DNA of 28,962 nucleotides from CALAED01 sp937891035 (GTDB taxonomy: Bacteria > Actinomycetota > Actinomycetes > Streptosporangiales > Streptosporangiaceae), in contig DASQSZ010000262.1 of assembly GCA_035642125.1 (NCBI GenBank), positions 1 through 28,962 on the forward strand, given 5' to 3'. How positions within the stretch are numbered: the first letter of the stretch is position 1; every line of letters starts with the position of its first letter. The notes beneath the pieces were generated by a model that made no database searches, had not been told where the DNA came from, and saw nothing but the letters and a program-made list of their open reading frames with translations. The translations under genes and the position numbers were made by a program. Below, one piece after another: positions 8,117 to 16,426 of the stretch.

Positions 8117-11100
8117 CGGCATCCACCTGGAGCCCATCGCGATCGTCGGGATGGCCTGCCGTGTGCCCGGCGCCGCTACGGTCGAGGCCTTCTGGCGCAA
8201 CATGCGCGACGGCGCCGAGTCGATCACGAGGTTTTCGCCCGATGCGCTGCGCGCCGCCGGAGTGGCCGACGACGTCCTGGCCGACCCCGACTACGTCCCC
8301 GCGTCAGGTCACCTGGAGGGCGCCGACCTGTTCGACGCGGCGTTCTTCGGGTTCAACCCGGCCGAGGCCGAGACCATGGATCCGCAGCATCGCCTGTTCT
8401 GCGAGACCGCGTGGGCGGCCGTTGAGGACAGCGGGCACGACCCGGCCCGGTTCGGCGGTGACGTCGGCGTGTTCGCCGGCGCCTTCATGAACAAGTACCT
8501 CACCGCCAACCTCTCCACCAACGCACGGTTCCAGCGCTCGCCGATGGCCTCGCTGGCGAGGATGTTCAACGACAAGGACTTCCTCGCGACCCGGGTGGCA
8601 CACCTGCTCGACCTCACCGGTCCCGCCTACACGGTGCAGACCGCCTGCTCCACCTCGCTCGTCGCGACCCATCTCGGCTGCCAGTCGCTGCTCAACTACG
8701 AGTGCGACGTCGCGCTCGTCGGCGGGGTGTCGGTCAACGTGCCGCTGAAGAGCGGCTACCCGGTCGCCGACAGCGGTCTGTTCAGCGCCGACGGCCACTG
8801 CCGTCCGTTCGACGCGGGCGCCGGCGGCACCGTGCCGGGCAACGGAGTCGTCGTGCTCGTGCTGCGCCGGCTGGCGGACGCGCTGGGCGACCGCGACCAC
8901 GTCTACGCGGTGATCAAGGGCTCCGCCGTCAACAACGACGGGTCGATGAAGGCGGGGTTCGCCGCACCCAGCGTCGAAGGCCAGGCGCGGGTGATCACCT
9001 CGGCGCTGGCCCTCGCCGGCGTGGATCCGGCGACCGTCGGCTACGTGGAGGCGCACGGCACCGCGACGCAGGTCGGCGACCCGATCGAGGTCACCGCGCT
9101 GACCCAGGCGTTCCACGCCGACCCCGCAGCCCGCCCCGTACCGGCCGGCCAGTGCGCGCTCGGCTCGGTCAAGGCGAACATCGGGCACCTGGACGCCGCG
9201 GCGGGCGTCGCCGGGCTGATGCGCGCGGCGCTGGCGATCCACCATGGGCTGATCCCGCCGAACGCCAACTTCTCCTCCCCCAACCCGGAGTTGCGCCTCG
9301 ACCTGACCCCGTTCTTCGTCCCCGTTCACGCCATCGACTGGCCGGCGTCGAGCGCGCCGCGGCGGGCGGGGGTCAGCTCGTTCGGGGTCGGCGGGACCAA
9401 CGCGCACGTCGTGCTCGAACAGGCGCCGCGCGTGGAGCCGCCGGCCGGCGGCGCCGACCGGCCCTGGCAGCTGCTCGTCGTCTCCGCGCACACCAGGAAG
9501 GCCGTGGAGGACGCGACCACGCGGCTCGCGGATCACCTCGACCAGACCGGCCGGCCGGATGATCGGGCCGGGCGGCTCGCGGACGTGGCGTTCACTTTGC
9601 AGGACGGGCGGCGCGCCTTCGGCGTCCGCCGGTTCGCGGTCTGCGCGGACCGGGCCGACGCCGTACGGGCGCTGCGCGGACAGGAGCCGAACCGGCTGGT
9701 CACCAAGACGTCGCCGGGCGCGGCGCACGAAGTGGTCTTCGCCTTCCCCGGGGGCGGGATGCAGCACCCGGACATGGGCCTGGACATCTACCGGTCGGAG
9801 CCGGTGTTCAGGAACGAGGTGGACCGGTGCGCGGAACTGCTCGCGCCGCGGCTCGGCTTCGACCTGCGCAGGCTGCTGTTCCCCTCGGCGTTCCCGCCGC
9901 TGGCCGGCAAGGGACTGCGGGGCGGCGCCGCCACCCTCGGCCGTGATCAGGGCGCCGGCGTCGTCTCCGCCCTGTTCACCATCGAGTACGCGCTGGCCCG
10001 CCAGCTCATGGCCTGGGGACTGCGGCCGGCCGCGATGATCGGGCACAGCCTCGGCGAGTACGTCGCGGCCTGCCTGGCCGGGGTGTTCACCCTTCCCGGC
10101 GCGCTTGAGATCACCCTGGCCAGGGGCGAACTGTTCGAGGCCATGCCGCCCGGCCGGATGCTCGCGGTGCGGCTGCCGGCGGAACAGCTGGCGGCGATGC
10201 TGCCCGACCGTCTATCGATCTCCGCGGTCAACGCGCCGGACCTTACCGTGGTGGCCGGACCCGACGAGGAGATCAGGGCACTGCTGACGACGCTGCGCGG
10301 CCAGGACGTCGACTGCCGCAAGGTGAGCGTTCCGGTGGCCAGCCACTCGTGGATGGTCGACCCCCATCTCGACGACTTCACCGTCAAGGTCAAAAAGCTG
10401 CGGCTGTCCGAGCCGGCGATCCCCTTCGTCTCCAGTGTGACCGGTACGTGGATCACCGCCGGTGAGGCCACCGACCCCGGCTACTGGGCGCGGCATCTTC
10501 GGCGGCCGGTGCGGTTCGCCGCCGGGGTGGCCGAAGTGCTCGCCCCGCCGGGCCGGGTGCTGCTCGAGGTCGGTCCGGGCCGGGCGCTCACCGCGCTGGC
10601 CGCCGCCCAGCGGCTGGCGCCGGCGCCGGTGGCGATCCCGACGATGGGACTGCCCCGCGACACCCTGCCGGACCTGGCCCACCTGATGACGGCGGTGGGG
10701 CGGCTGTGGCAGCACGGGGTCGCCGTGGACTGGCAGGCCTTCCACGGCGCCGCCGAGCCGCGCCGGGTGCCGCTGCCAACCTATCCGTTCCAGCGCCGCC
10801 GGCACTGGGTGGAGCCGGGCAGGGTCGCCGCCGAACCGGCGGCCGTCGCATCGTCCGCCGCCGAACCATCCGCCGACGACGGCGGCCCCGAGACCCCGGA
10901 TGCCGCCGACGGCTTCATCGCGCCGCGTACGGACCGGGAGCGCCAGGTCGCCCGCATCTGGTGCGATCTGCTGGGCGTCGATCAGGTCAGCATGGACGAC
11001 GACTTCTTCGACCTCGGCGCTCATTCGCTGATGGTCACCCAGGTGACCAAGGACCTGCGCCGCATGGGCGCCACCGGGCTCACGGCGAGGGACGTCCTGC

Positions 11101-12359
11101 AGGCGCCCACGGTGGCCGCCATGGCGGCGCTGGTGGACCGGGCGCTGGGCGCCCCGCCGCTGGTGCCGCGGGCGCCCGGGGTGCGGCTCGAGGACGAGGT
11201 CGTGCTGGATGAGGAGATCCGCGCCGACGGTCTGCCGGCGCCGGTCCGGCGACCGCCGCAGACCGTGCTGCTCACCGGGGCCACCGGATTCGTCGGCGCC
11301 TTCCTTTGCGCCGAGTTGCTCGGCCAGCGGGCGGCCACGGTGATCTGCCTGGTCAGGGCCGGCGACCCCGCCGAGGGAGCCGAACGGGTACGGGCCGCGC
11401 TGGACTTCTACGGCCTGGACGGAGCCGGGTCGAACCGACTCCAGGTGGTCATCGGCGACTTGGCCAAGCCGCTGCTCGGCCTGGGCGAGGATGGGTTCGA
11501 CGATCTGGCGCACCGGGTCGACGCGATCTACCACTGCGGCGCCTGGGTGAACTTCGTCCGCCCGTACCGCGCGTTGAAGGCGGCCAACGTGACGGGCACC
11601 CAGGAGATCCTGCGGCTGGCAGCCTGCGGGCGGCTCAAGCCGGTGCATCACATCTCCACGCTGGCCGTCCTGGCCGGTGCGATGCTCGGCGACACGGACG
11701 TCATCCGCGAGGACGATCCGCTACCGCCCCCGGTCGGCCACGACACCGCCTACAGCCAGAGCAAGTGGGTGGCGGAAGGGCTGGTGGAGATCGCCAGGTC
11801 GCGCGGCATTCCGGTGTCGGTGTACCGGGCCGGTGGGGTGCTGGCGGACAGCCGTACCGGCGCGGCCAACACCGAGGACTACGTCACCAAGGTCATCCAG
11901 GGCTGCGTCCAGCTCGGCGCCGCGCCGCGCCGCGGATACGCGCTGTCCGTCGGGACCGTCGACCACCTGACCAGGCTTGTCGTCGCCCTGTCGGCACGAC
12001 CGGAGTCATGGGGGAAAACCTTCCACGCCATCGATCCACAACCCCTTCCCTGGAACCGAATCTTCGACGAGATCAGCGGGCTCGGCTACCCGGTGCGCGG
12101 CGTGCCGTTCGACGAGTGGCGCGGCGAGCTCACCGAGGCGGTGGACCGGGAGGGCGAGGACAACGCGCTGGCGCCGTTGATGGCGATCTTCGGCGACACG
12201 CCCGACCGGGACATGCCGGTGATCGACTGCGCGAACGTGTCCGGCGTCTTGTCGCCGCGGGTCGCGGCCGCGCCGACGCTCGACACCGGGTACTTCGCGC
12301 GGATGCTCGCCTTCCTGGTCAGAGCCGGGCTGCTACCTGCCACCACGACGAAGGGGTAG
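8103..12359 (+). CDS. PKS module KS-AT-ACP with terminal thioester reductase
   Basis: The start is the ATG at 8103, with GGAG at 8093-8096, giving 1418 residues. It overlaps the NRPS end by 14 bases; the frame open from 7821 has no KS homology before this ATG. The ketosynthase has TACSTS (Cys182), VEAHGTA and NIGHLDAAAG. The acyltransferase has PGGGMQ and GHSLGEY (Ser649). Its extender motifs conflict: GHSLGE is more malonyl-like, while VASHS resembles the YASH motif of methylmalonyl domains. No KR, DH, ER or methyltransferase is present. The carrier domain has LGAHSL (Ser975). From ~1055 there is a NAD(P)H thioester reductase: GATGFVG Rossmann loop, YHCGAWVNFV, and the catalytic YSQSK with Tyr1217. 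The expected role is one chain extension of the peptidyl chain, then reductive release as an aldehyde or, after a second reduction, an alcohol. Confidence 0.94.
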   Translation: MPDGDGIHLEPIAIVGMACRVPGAATVEAFWRNMRDGAESITRFSPDALRAAGVADDVLADPDYVPASGHLEGADLFDAAFFGFNPAEAETMDPQHRLFCETAWAAVEDSGHDPARFGGDVGVFAGAFMNKYLTANLSTNARFQRSPMASLARMFNDKDFLATRVAHLLDLTGPAYTVQTACSTSLVATHLGCQSLLNYECDVALVGGVSVNVPLKSGYPVADSGLFSADGHCRPFDAGAGGTVPGNGVVVLVLRRLADALGDRDHVYAVIKGSAVNNDGSMKAGFAAPSVEGQARVITSALALAGVDPATVGYVEAHGTATQVGDPIEVTALTQAFHADPAARPVPAGQCALGSVKANIGHLDAAAGVAGLMRAALAIHHGLIPPNANFSSPNPELRLDLTPFFVPVHAIDWPASSAPRRAGVSSFGVGGTNAHVVLEQAPRVEPPAGGADRPWQLLVVSAHTRKAVEDATTRLADHLDQTGRPDDRAGRLADVAFTLQDGRRAFGVRRFAVCADRADAVRALRGQEPNRLVTKTSPGAAHEVVFAFPGGGMQHPDMGLDIYRSEPVFRNEVDRCAELLAPRLGFDLRRLLFPSAFPPLAGKGLRGGAATLGRDQGAGVVSALFTIEYALARQLMAWGLRPAAMIGHSLGEYVAACLAGVFTLPGALEITLARGELFEAMPPGRMLAVRLPAEQLAAMLPDRLSISAVNAPDLTVVAGPDEEIRALLTTLRGQDVDCRKVSVPVASHSWMVDPHLDDFTVKVKKLRLSEPAIPFVSSVTGTWITAGEATDPGYWARHLRRPVRFAAGVAEVLAPPGRVLLEVGPGRALTALAAAQRLAPAPVAIPTMGLPRDTLPDLAHLMTAVGRLWQHGVAVDWQAFHGAAEPRRVPLPTYPFQRRRHWVEPGRVAAEPAAVASSAAEPSADDGGPETPDAADGFIAPRTDRERQVARIWCDLLGVDQVSMDDDFFDLGAHSLMVTQVTKDLRRMGATGLTARDVLQAPTVAAMAALVDRALGAPPLVPRAPGVRLEDEVVLDEEIRADGLPAPVRRPPQTVLLTGATGFVGAFLCAELLGQRAATVICLVRAGDPAEGAERVRAALDFYGLDGAGSNRLQVVIGDLAKPLLGLGEDGFDDLAHRVDAIYHCGAWVNFVRPYRALKAANVTGTQEILRLAACGRLKPVHHISTLAVLAGAMLGDTDVIREDDPLPPPVGHDTAYSQSKWVAEGLVEIARSRGIPVSVYRAGGVLADSRTGAANTEDYVTKVIQGCVQLGAAPRRGYALSVGTVDHLTRLVVALSARPESWGKTFHAIDPQPLPWNRIFDEISGLGYPVRGVPFDEWRGELTEAVDREGEDNALAPLMAIFGDTPDRDMPVIDCANVSGVLSPRVAAAPTLDTGYFARMLAFLVRAGLLPATTTKG

Positions 12360-12363
12360 AGAC

Positions 12364-13617
12364 ATGTCTCTCCTGCTGACGGGCGCGACGATCATCGACG
12401 GACTGGGCGGCGACCCGCTGCCGCGGGGGTCCGTCCTGGTCGAGGAGGACAAGATCGCCGCGGTCGGGACGGACGTCGGCGCGGCGGGTTCCGCGCCCGG
12501 CGACGGCCCCCGCCTGGTGGATCTGAGCGGGCTGACCCTGCTGCCCGGACTCATCGACGCGCACGTCCATATCGGCTATTCGAGCGAGATGCGGGCGATG
12601 TTGAACATGGAGCTGTCCATCGCAGAACGGGCCGCGGACATCTTCCGTACGCTGCGCGAGACCTTGGACGCCGGTTTCACCGCCGTCCGCGACTGCGGCG
12701 GGATCGACCACGGGGTGATGCGCGCGGTCGGCCGCGGGCTGGTGCCCGGGCCCAGGATCTGGGCGTCGGCGTCGCCGCTCGTGCAATGCGGCGGGCACGG
12801 CCACCTCGGCTCCCCCTTCCTGCCGCCGGACGCGACCTTCCACTTCCGGGTCCGCGGTCTGACCGCGGTCGGCCGGATCTCCGACGGCTGCGATGAGGTC
12901 CGCAAGGCCGCGCGTGAGTGCTTCCGGCAGGGCGCCAGCTTCCTCAAGATGGTGGTGACGGGCGGGGTGGTGTCCATCTCCGACTCGCTCGACGACACTC
13001 AGTTCACCGTCGAGGAGATCGCCACCGCGGTGGCCGAGGCGCGGGCCAGGCACACCTACGTCACCGTGCACGCGCACAACACCGCCGGCATCCACAACGC
13101 CATCGAGGCCGGCGTGGAGTGCGTCGAGCACGGGACGGGGATCGACGAGAAGACGGCCGCGATGATGGCCGCCCAGGGCGTCAGCCTCGTGCCCACGCTG
13201 ACCGTCGCCCAAGACCTGGTGGAGAATTTCGACCGGCACGGGCTGCCGCCGCAGATCCGCGACCGGGTCGGCGACACCATGAACGGCATGTCCGACGGCC
13301 TGCTCGCCGCGCGGGAGGCGGGCGTCCTCGTCGGCTCCGGGTCCGACCTCATCGGCCCCGTCCAAAACCGGCGCGGTCTCGAGATCGCGCTCAAGGCCCG
13401 CCTCATCGGGGCCATGGACGCGATCACCTCGGCGACCTCGGTGAACGCCCGGATCATGCGGATCGAGGACAAGATCGGGTCGATCGACGTGGGGAGGTTC
13501 GCCGATCTCATCGCGGTGGACTTCGACCCGTTGGCCGAGCCCGAGCTGTTCGAGGACCCGAGCCGCGTCGTCCTCGTCGTCAAGGGCGGGCGGATCGTCA
13601 AGGACACCCGCAAATAG
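12364..13617 (+). CDS. Metal-dependent amidohydrolase
   Basis: A 417-residue amidohydrolase-superfamily protein of the imidazolonepropionase/Xaa-Pro dipeptidase-like type. The full binuclear metal set is visible: H67 and H69 in DAHVH, a candidate carboxylated lysine K195 in LKMVVTGG, H236 (with H238 nearby) in TVHAHN, H256 in EHGTG, and D328 in GSGSD. It starts four bases after the PKS stop, with AAGGGG upstream, so it is almost certainly co-transcribed. No signal peptide is seen. The substrate cannot be read from sequence. Within this cluster it could hydrolyse an amide or lactam in an intermediate, mature a prodrug, or act in self-protection; all of these are inference. Confidence 0.85.
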   Translation: MSLLLTGATIIDGLGGDPLPRGSVLVEEDKIAAVGTDVGAAGSAPGDGPRLVDLSGLTLLPGLIDAHVHIGYSSEMRAMLNMELSIAERAADIFRTLRETLDAGFTAVRDCGGIDHGVMRAVGRGLVPGPRIWASASPLVQCGGHGHLGSPFLPPDATFHFRVRGLTAVGRISDGCDEVRKAARECFRQGASFLKMVVTGGVVSISDSLDDTQFTVEEIATAVAEARARHTYVTVHAHNTAGIHNAIEAGVECVEHGTGIDEKTAAMMAAQGVSLVPTLTVAQDLVENFDRHGLPPQIRDRVGDTMNGMSDGLLAAREAGVLVGSGSDLIGPVQNRRGLEIALKARLIGAMDAITSATSVNARIMRIEDKIGSIDVGRFADLIAVDFDPLAEPELFEDPSRVVLVVKGGRIVKDTRK

Positions 13618-13647
13618 CGAGCACACCGAAAGGAAGGGCCGGCGCCG

Positions 13648-13839
13648 ATGAGCGAGCGGGCGGACACATACCTGGTCGTGGTGAACGACAAAGAACAGTA
13701 CTCGATTTGGGACGAGACGATGCCGCTGCCCGGCGGCTGGCGGCCGGCCGGCTTCTCCGGCTCGAAGGAGGACTGCCTCGCCCACGTCGAACGGGTGTGG
13801 ACGGACATGCGGCCGCGCAGCCTGCGAACGTCCTCCTAG
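13648..13839 (+). CDS. MbtH-like protein
   Basis: This 63-residue protein matches the MbtH family along its whole length: VVNDKEQYSIWDE, PGGWRPAGFSG, CLAHVERVWTDMRPRSLR, including the conserved tryptophans. MbtH-like proteins bind A domains and are often needed for their solubility or activity. The natural partners here are the two NRPSs encoded upstream. The start at 13648 has AAAGGAAGG upstream, and the gene lies 30 bases after the amidohydrolase. Confidence 0.96.
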   Translation: MSERADTYLVVVNDKEQYSIWDETMPLPGGWRPAGFSGSKEDCLAHVERVWTDMRPRSLRTSS

Positions 13840-13869
13840 TCCTAGCCCTTGTCCTAGCCCTCCTAGTTC
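13831..13869. repeat. CCTAG microrepeat tract
   Basis: CCTAG occurs four times in about 35 bases, starting at the TAG stop of the MbtH gene and running into the spacer before the flavin reductase. CTAG is otherwise scarce in this GC-rich DNA, so the cluster stands out. An 8-bp palindrome, GAGTACTC, follows at 13874-13881. The rest of the 100-base spacer shows no gene. Confidence 0.6.
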
Positions 13870-13939
13870 TCCTGAGTACTCCCAGTCCTCGGTTTGGTCA
13901 TCAGTCATTCGGTTCGACGAGCCATCGGAGGCCGCGAAG

Positions 13940-14686
13940 ATGGTTGTCCCGGGCGAGAGGCCTGTCGATGGCCCCGTCGACATCACCGTTGGTACGCCAA
14001 GGCCGCGTACGCCTCGGCCGCTGGTCGTCGGCATCGGCGGAACGGGGCGTACGGGCGGGGCGACGGAGCGGGCGCTGACCGTGGCGCTGGGCGCGGCCGC
14101 CGAGGGCGGCGCCCGGGTGCGCCTGTTCGACGGCGCCTTCCTCGGTGAGCTGCCGATGTTCCGGCCGGCCGCGACCGATCGGGCCACGCACCCGCTCGCG
14201 GCGGAGCTGTTGGACGTCGTCGCCCGGTCCGACGGCCTGATCGTGGCCAGCCCGAGCTACCACGGCGGCGTGTCGGCGATGGTGAAGAACGCCCTGGATT
14301 ACCTCGAGGAGCTGCGGGACGATCCCCGGCCCTATCTCGACGGCCGGGCCGTAGGCTGCGTCGTCACCTCGGCCGGCGGGCAGGCCGCCGGCACCACGCT
14401 GGCCGCGCTGCGGTCCATCGTGCACGCGCTGCGCGGCTGGCCCACCCCGCTCGGCGCCACCGTGGTCCATGCCGGGGATCCGTCGCTCGCCGCGGGGGGG
14501 AACGCCGGGCCCGGGGCGGGCACGTCGCCGGGGGCCGCATCGGCCGACGCGGTCGACCGGTGCCGGATGCAGCTGTGCGTCGTCGGCCACCAGGTGATCG
14601 AGTTCGCGCACACGTTCGGCGCCGGCCGGCCCGCCGGTCCGGCCGAACAGCGGATGCTGTCCACCGGGGCGGGTGCGGCGCGGTGA
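13940..14686 (+). CDS. NAD(P)H-dependent FMN reductase
   Basis: A 248-residue flavodoxin-fold protein. After a ~27-residue low-complexity leader it shows VVGIGGTGRTGGATERAL (flavin phosphate loop), then SPSYHGGVSAMVKNALDYL, a hallmark of NADPH-dependent FMN reductases, then VVTSAGGQAAGTT. The start has GGAGG at 13927-13931, eight bases upstream. Such enzymes supply reduced FMN to two-component monooxygenases. The obvious client is the luciferase-like domain built into the upstream NRPS, which has no reductase of its own; this pairing is inference from gene order. It overlaps the next gene by GTGA. Confidence 0.9.
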   Translation: MVVPGERPVDGPVDITVGTPRPRTPRPLVVGIGGTGRTGGATERALTVALGAAAEGGARVRLFDGAFLGELPMFRPAATDRATHPLAAELLDVVARSDGLIVASPSYHGGVSAMVKNALDYLEELRDDPRPYLDGRAVGCVVTSAGGQAAGTTLAALRSIVHALRGWPTPLGATVVHAGDPSLAAGGNAGPGAGTSPGAASADAVDRCRMQLCVVGHQVIEFAHTFGAGRPAGPAEQRMLSTGAGAAR

Positions 14687-16275
14687 CCCTCCCGTTCGAG
14701 GCGCGCCGCACCGCCGCGCCCACCACCGCCGAGCGGATCAAGGAGTTCTACGCGCGCCGAGGCGCCGCCCGGCAACCCGGGTCCGCGCGCGCCGCCCGCC
14801 GCCTGCGCGTCCTCGGCAAGCACACGGCCCGAGAACGCATCGACATGCTGCTGGACGCGGACTCGTTCGTTGAGATCGATCCCCTGGTACGGCATCGGTC
14901 GATCAACTTCGGCATCGAAGACCAGCGCCCGGCGGGCGACGGCGTGGTGGCCGGGTTCGGGACCGTCGACGGGCGCCAGGTCTGCGTGTACGCCCAGGAC
15001 GTCACGTCCTTCAACGGCAGCGTGGGGGAGGTGTTCGGGACGAAGGTCGGTAAGATCATCGACCTTGCGACGCGCACCGGCTGCCCGCTGATCGGCATCA
15101 ACGACTCAAGCGGCGCTCGCGTCCAGGAGGGCGTGCTGGCTCTGTCCTCCTACGGTCGGGTGGCCCGGGGGGTGGTCGGCGCGTCCGGGGTGATCCCGCA
15201 GATCTCACTGGTGATGGGCGTGTGCGCCGGCGGCGCCGTGTATACGCCGGCGGCCACGGACTTCATCGTTATGGTGGACCGGACCTCGCACATGTTCGTG
15301 ACCGGACCCGATGTGATCCGGTCGGTCACCGGCGAGACGGTCAGGCTGGAGGAGCTGGGCGGCGCCCGGGTGCACACCGGCCGGACCGGCAACGCGCATT
15401 ACATGGCCGTCGACGAAGGTGACGCCATCTCCTTCGTCCAAGAGCTGCTGTCCTACCTGCCGGACAACTATCTGGACGAACCGCCCGCGTACGACGTGGA
15501 GGTCGACCTCACCCAGAACGCGCGGGACGCCGAGCTGGACGCGATCATCCCGGACGCGGCCAAGCAGGGCTACGACATGCACGAGGTGATCGGGCGGATC
15601 GTCGACGATGGCGACCTGCTCGAGATTCACCAGGACTTCGCCCGCAACATTGTGTGCGGCTTCGCCAGGGTCGAGGGGCAGACCGTGGGCGTGGTGGCGA
15701 ACCAGCCGCTGCACCTGGCCGGGTCGCTCGACATCGACGCCTCGGAGAAGGCGGCCAGGTTCGTGCGGTTCTGCGACGCCTTCAGCATCCCGATCCTCAC
15801 GCTGGTGGACGTGCCCGGCTTTCTGCCCGGCACGGTGCAAGAGCACGGCGGCATCATTCGCCGTGGCGCCAAGCTCGGCTTCGCCTACATCGAGTCCACG
15901 GTGCCCAAGGTGACGGTGATCGTGCGCAAGGCGTTCGGCGGCGGGTACGCGGTGATGGGCTCCAAAGAGCTCGGCGCCGACATCTGCTTCGCGTGGCCCA
16001 CCGCCGAGATCGGCGTGATGGGCGCGGACAGCGGAGTCGACATGCTGTTCCATCGGGAACTTGCCGCCGCCGACGACCTGCCGGCGCTGCGCGAGCGGCT
16101 CGCCGACCGGTATCAGGAGACCCTCACCAGCCCGTACGTCGCCGCCGAGTACGGCTGCGTTGACGACATCATCGCGCCGGCGGAGACCCGGCTCCGCGTG
16201 ATCAGGGCGCTCCGGGCGTTGCGGAACAAAGGAATCCCGCCGATCGGCCGGAAGCACAGCAACATCCCGTTGTGA
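14683..16275 (+). CDS. Acyl-CoA carboxylase beta (carboxyltransferase) subunit
   Basis: A 530-residue carboxyltransferase of the PccB/AccD type, the usual length for the family. The GTG at 14683 forms a GTGA overlap with the flavin reductase stop; the frame is open further upstream, but only this start gives the family N-terminus. Visible blocks are AERIKEFYARRG, the first crotonase-fold half (VYAQDVTSFNGSVGEVFG, INDSSGARVQEGV, VCAGGAVYTPAATDF) and the second half (LVDVPGFLPGTVQEHGGI, KAFGGGYAVMGSK, AWPTAEIGVMGADSG). It transfers carboxyl from biotin to an acyl-CoA. No biotin-carboxylase alpha subunit lies in the window, so it probably shares a genomic one. It may supply malonyl-, methylmalonyl- or another carboxylated extender to the PKS; acyl-CoA preference cannot be settled here. 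Confidence 0.93.
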   Translation: MTLPFEARRTAAPTTAERIKEFYARRGAARQPGSARAARRLRVLGKHTARERIDMLLDADSFVEIDPLVRHRSINFGIEDQRPAGDGVVAGFGTVDGRQVCVYAQDVTSFNGSVGEVFGTKVGKIIDLATRTGCPLIGINDSSGARVQEGVLALSSYGRVARGVVGASGVIPQISLVMGVCAGGAVYTPAATDFIVMVDRTSHMFVTGPDVIRSVTGETVRLEELGGARVHTGRTGNAHYMAVDEGDAISFVQELLSYLPDNYLDEPPAYDVEVDLTQNARDAELDAIIPDAAKQGYDMHEVIGRIVDDGDLLEIHQDFARNIVCGFARVEGQTVGVVANQPLHLAGSLDIDASEKAARFVRFCDAFSIPILTLVDVPGFLPGTVQEHGGIIRRGAKLGFAYIESTVPKVTVIVRKAFGGGYAVMGSKELGADICFAWPTAEIGVMGADSGVDMLFHRELAAADDLPALRERLADRYQETLTSPYVAAEYGCVDDIIAPAETRLRVIRALRALRNKGIPPIGRKHSNIPL

Positions 16276-16284
16276 CCCGCGAAC

Positions 16285-16368
16285 CGCCCGGTGAACGCCG
16301 CCCCGTGAAAGCACCCGGTGAAAGCCGGCCCGTGAACGCACCCGGTGAGAGGCCCCGGTGAACGCCGG
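16285..16368. repeat. Six-copy degenerate 13-14-bp direct repeat
   Basis: The core CCCGGTGAAMGC recurs after the carboxylase stop. Its GTGAA/GTGAG elements begin at 16291, 16305, 16319, 16332, 16345 and 16359, a spacing of 14, 14, 13, 13 and 14 bases. The spacing is not a multiple of three, and the tract lies between two convergent stops, so it is non-coding. Confidence 0.75.
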
Positions 16369-16379
16369 TCAATCCGCGA

Positions 16380-16417
16380 CTGGCCGGGCCCATGCGCGCC
16401 GGCACGGGCCTGGCCAG
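16380..16417. terminator. Hairpin between convergent operons
   Basis: CTGGCCGGGCCC (16380-16391) pairs with GGGCCTGGCCAG (16406-16417) across a 14-base loop. That is 12 positions with only one non-Watson-Crick pair, which is a G-U wobble in the plus-strand transcript. It sits between the stop of the carboxylase gene and the stop of the convergent MFS gene, with no clear U-tract, as is common for actinobacterial terminators. Confidence 0.6.
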
Positions 16418-16426
16418 CCGCGTGGC

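Noticed and set aside
8304..10046. Minus-strand open frame of 580 codons opposite the PKS
   Set aside because: Antisense shadow of the KS and AT domains; low-complexity Arg/Gly/Val content and no domain.
8103..12359. Possible KR, DH or thioesterase domain in the PKS
   Set aside because: The only NAD(P)-binding segment follows the carrier domain and has the thioester-reductase pattern. Nothing sits between AT and ACP except a short linker.
12319..14187. Minus-strand open frame of 622 codons across the amidohydrolase, MbtH and flavin reductase genes
   Set aside because: It runs antisense through three recognisable plus-strand genes and has no family similarity.
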